Notes under the pieces: model-generated
The model's database searches: none
Seen by the model: the letters and a program-made list of their open reading frames with translations, nothing else
What the model was told of the DNA's origin: nothing
Assembly: GCF_027941835.1 (NCBI RefSeq)
Contig: NZ_CP116005.1
Location: forward strand, 744,001 to 808,000
Direction of reading: 5' to 3'
DNA: 64,000 nt
From: Sphingosinicella microcystinivorans
GTDB taxonomy: Bacteria; Pseudomonadota; Alphaproteobacteria; Sphingomonadales; Sphingomonadaceae
Position numbers and translations under genes: made by a program
Shown here: in pieces, positions 63,457 to 64,000 of the stretch
Layout of the letters: every line of letters begins with the position of its first letter
Numbering within the stretch: the stretch's first letter is position 1

Positions 63457-63864
63457 ATGAATCCATTGCCGATACGCATGGTCGTCGCCGCCGCGCTCAT
63501 CGACCGCGACGGCCGCGTGCTGCTCGCGGAGCGCCCGGCGGGCAAGCACCTCGCCGGGACCTGGGAGTTCCCCGGCGGCAAGGTGGAGGCGGGCGAAACG
63601 CCCGAGGCGGCGCTCATCCGGGAACTGCGCGAAGAGCTCGGCATCGAGACGGAGGCGTCGTGCCTTGCCCCGGCGACCTTCGCCAGCCACGCCTACGCGC
63701 ACTTCCACCTCGTGCTGATGCTCTACGTGTGCCGCAAGTGGCGCGGCGCGCCGCACGGGCACGACGGCCAGCGCCTGCGCTGGGAGCGCGTGAACGACCT
63801 GTTCTCCATCGACATGCCGCCCGCCGACCGGCCGCTGATCGGCACGCTCGCGGCGCTCATCTAG
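63457..63864 (+). CDS. mutT: MutT-type Nudix hydrolase
   Basis: 135 residues. The Nudix box is complete: GGKVEAGETPEAALIRELREELGI (G5xE7xREUxEExGU). RMVVAAALIDRDGRVLLAERPAGKHLAGTWEFPGG is typical of MutT, which removes 8-oxo-dGTP. Starts at ATG 63457, divergent from the Flp genes. Confidence 0.92.
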   Translation: MNPLPIRMVVAAALIDRDGRVLLAERPAGKHLAGTWEFPGGKVEAGETPEAALIRELREELGIETEASCLAPATFASHAYAHFHLVLMLYVCRKWRGAPHGHDGQRLRWERVNDLFSIDMPPADRPLIGTLAALI

Positions 63865-63870
63865 GGCCGA

Positions 63871-64000
63871 TCAGCGGCCGGGCGGCGCCCGCCCGGTCAT
63901 CGTCACGATCTCGAGCTGAACCGGGTGCCGGTCGCCGTCCGCGACCGCTTCCGCTGCTGCGTGGAACGCCGCGGCATCGGCGCGCACGAGGGGTCTGCGG
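63871..64000 (-). CDS. C-terminal end of an unidentified protein (partial)
   Basis: An open frame enters from the right edge and ends at TGA 63871-63873, giving 42 codons: RRPLVRADAAAFHAAAEAVADG, then HPVQLEIVTMTGRAPPGR. Codon use is like the neighbours. In related genomes a BioC-like methyltransferase often ends in a similar LTGWAP motif next to mutT; TMTGRAP here is compatible, but the fragment is too short to be sure. Confidence 0.5.
   Translation of the reverse strand, partial: RRPLVRADAAAFHAAAEAVADGDRHPVQLEIVTMTGRAPPGR

Overview
The window is chromosomal DNA of a GC-rich alphaproteobacterium, most likely of the order Sphingomonadales. The basis is the order and sequence of its housekeeping genes: ahcY-divL-tsaE-amgK-murU-addB-addA, ffh-rpsP-rimM-trmD-rplS, dapF-mtaB-ftsY-yciB, and pckA divergent from chvI-chvG-hprK-rapZ-EIIA-HPr. 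I found no rRNA, tRNA, CRISPR array, prophage or complete insertion sequence. Gene density is high and many genes overlap by 1 to 8 bases, so most of the window is read as tight operons.

Layout. 1-11.2 kb (minus strand): AddAB recombination nuclease, a cell-wall sugar recycling pair (AmgK/MurU-like), TsaE, a DivL-type kinase with tyrosine in place of the H-box histidine, and ahcY behind a strong palindrome. 11.4-20.8 kb: YqgE, a peroxiredoxin, AMP nucleosidase, an ACE-like M2 peptidase, an isomerase-GFA-hydrolase operon, and a MarR-EmrA-EmrB efflux operon that shares an operator with that operon. 20.8-30.2 kb (minus): asd, a DUF502 protein, leuB-leuD-leuC, then the ffh-rpsP-rimM-[vapB-vapC]-trmD-rplS operon, into which a toxin-antitoxin pair has been inserted. 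30.5-35.5 kb: an outer-membrane protein, a lipoprotein methyltransferase, dapF-mtaB-ftsY-yciB. 35.5-39.6 kb: two tandem paralogous exported proteins of unknown function that share a 552-base identical tract, with a mosaic intergenic repeat between them. 39.6-40.4 kb: an AT-rich tract running into the 3' end of sodB. 40.5-45.0 kb: an enlarged phage-shock (Psp) locus. 45.0-49.3 kb: SufE, two thioesterases, a J-domain protein, a DUF937 protein, pckA. 49.4-54.6 kb: ChvI-ChvG with the regulatory PTS genes and a TrmH-type methyltransferase. 54.6-64 kb: a lipoprotein, RmuC, an SMP-30 protein, an Mla-type lipid transport operon, an M48 metalloprotease, two Flp pilin genes and MutT.

The part most likely to be under-described is the Psp locus. 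PspF is divergent from a consensus sigma-54 promoter, followed by an unannotated 58-residue exported protein, PspA, PspB, two PspC-type proteins and five further small membrane-anchored proteins (76-108 residues). PspB, the second PspC and the five small proteins all carry a related charged helix, roughly [D/E]R[L/I]xx[L/I]ER[I/L], often followed by RLxxEIxxL. This looks like a family expansion inside one stress operon.

All calls rest on reading the sequence and on family knowledge. No database search was possible. Coordinates of starts were chosen from overlaps, ribosome binding sites and family N-termini.
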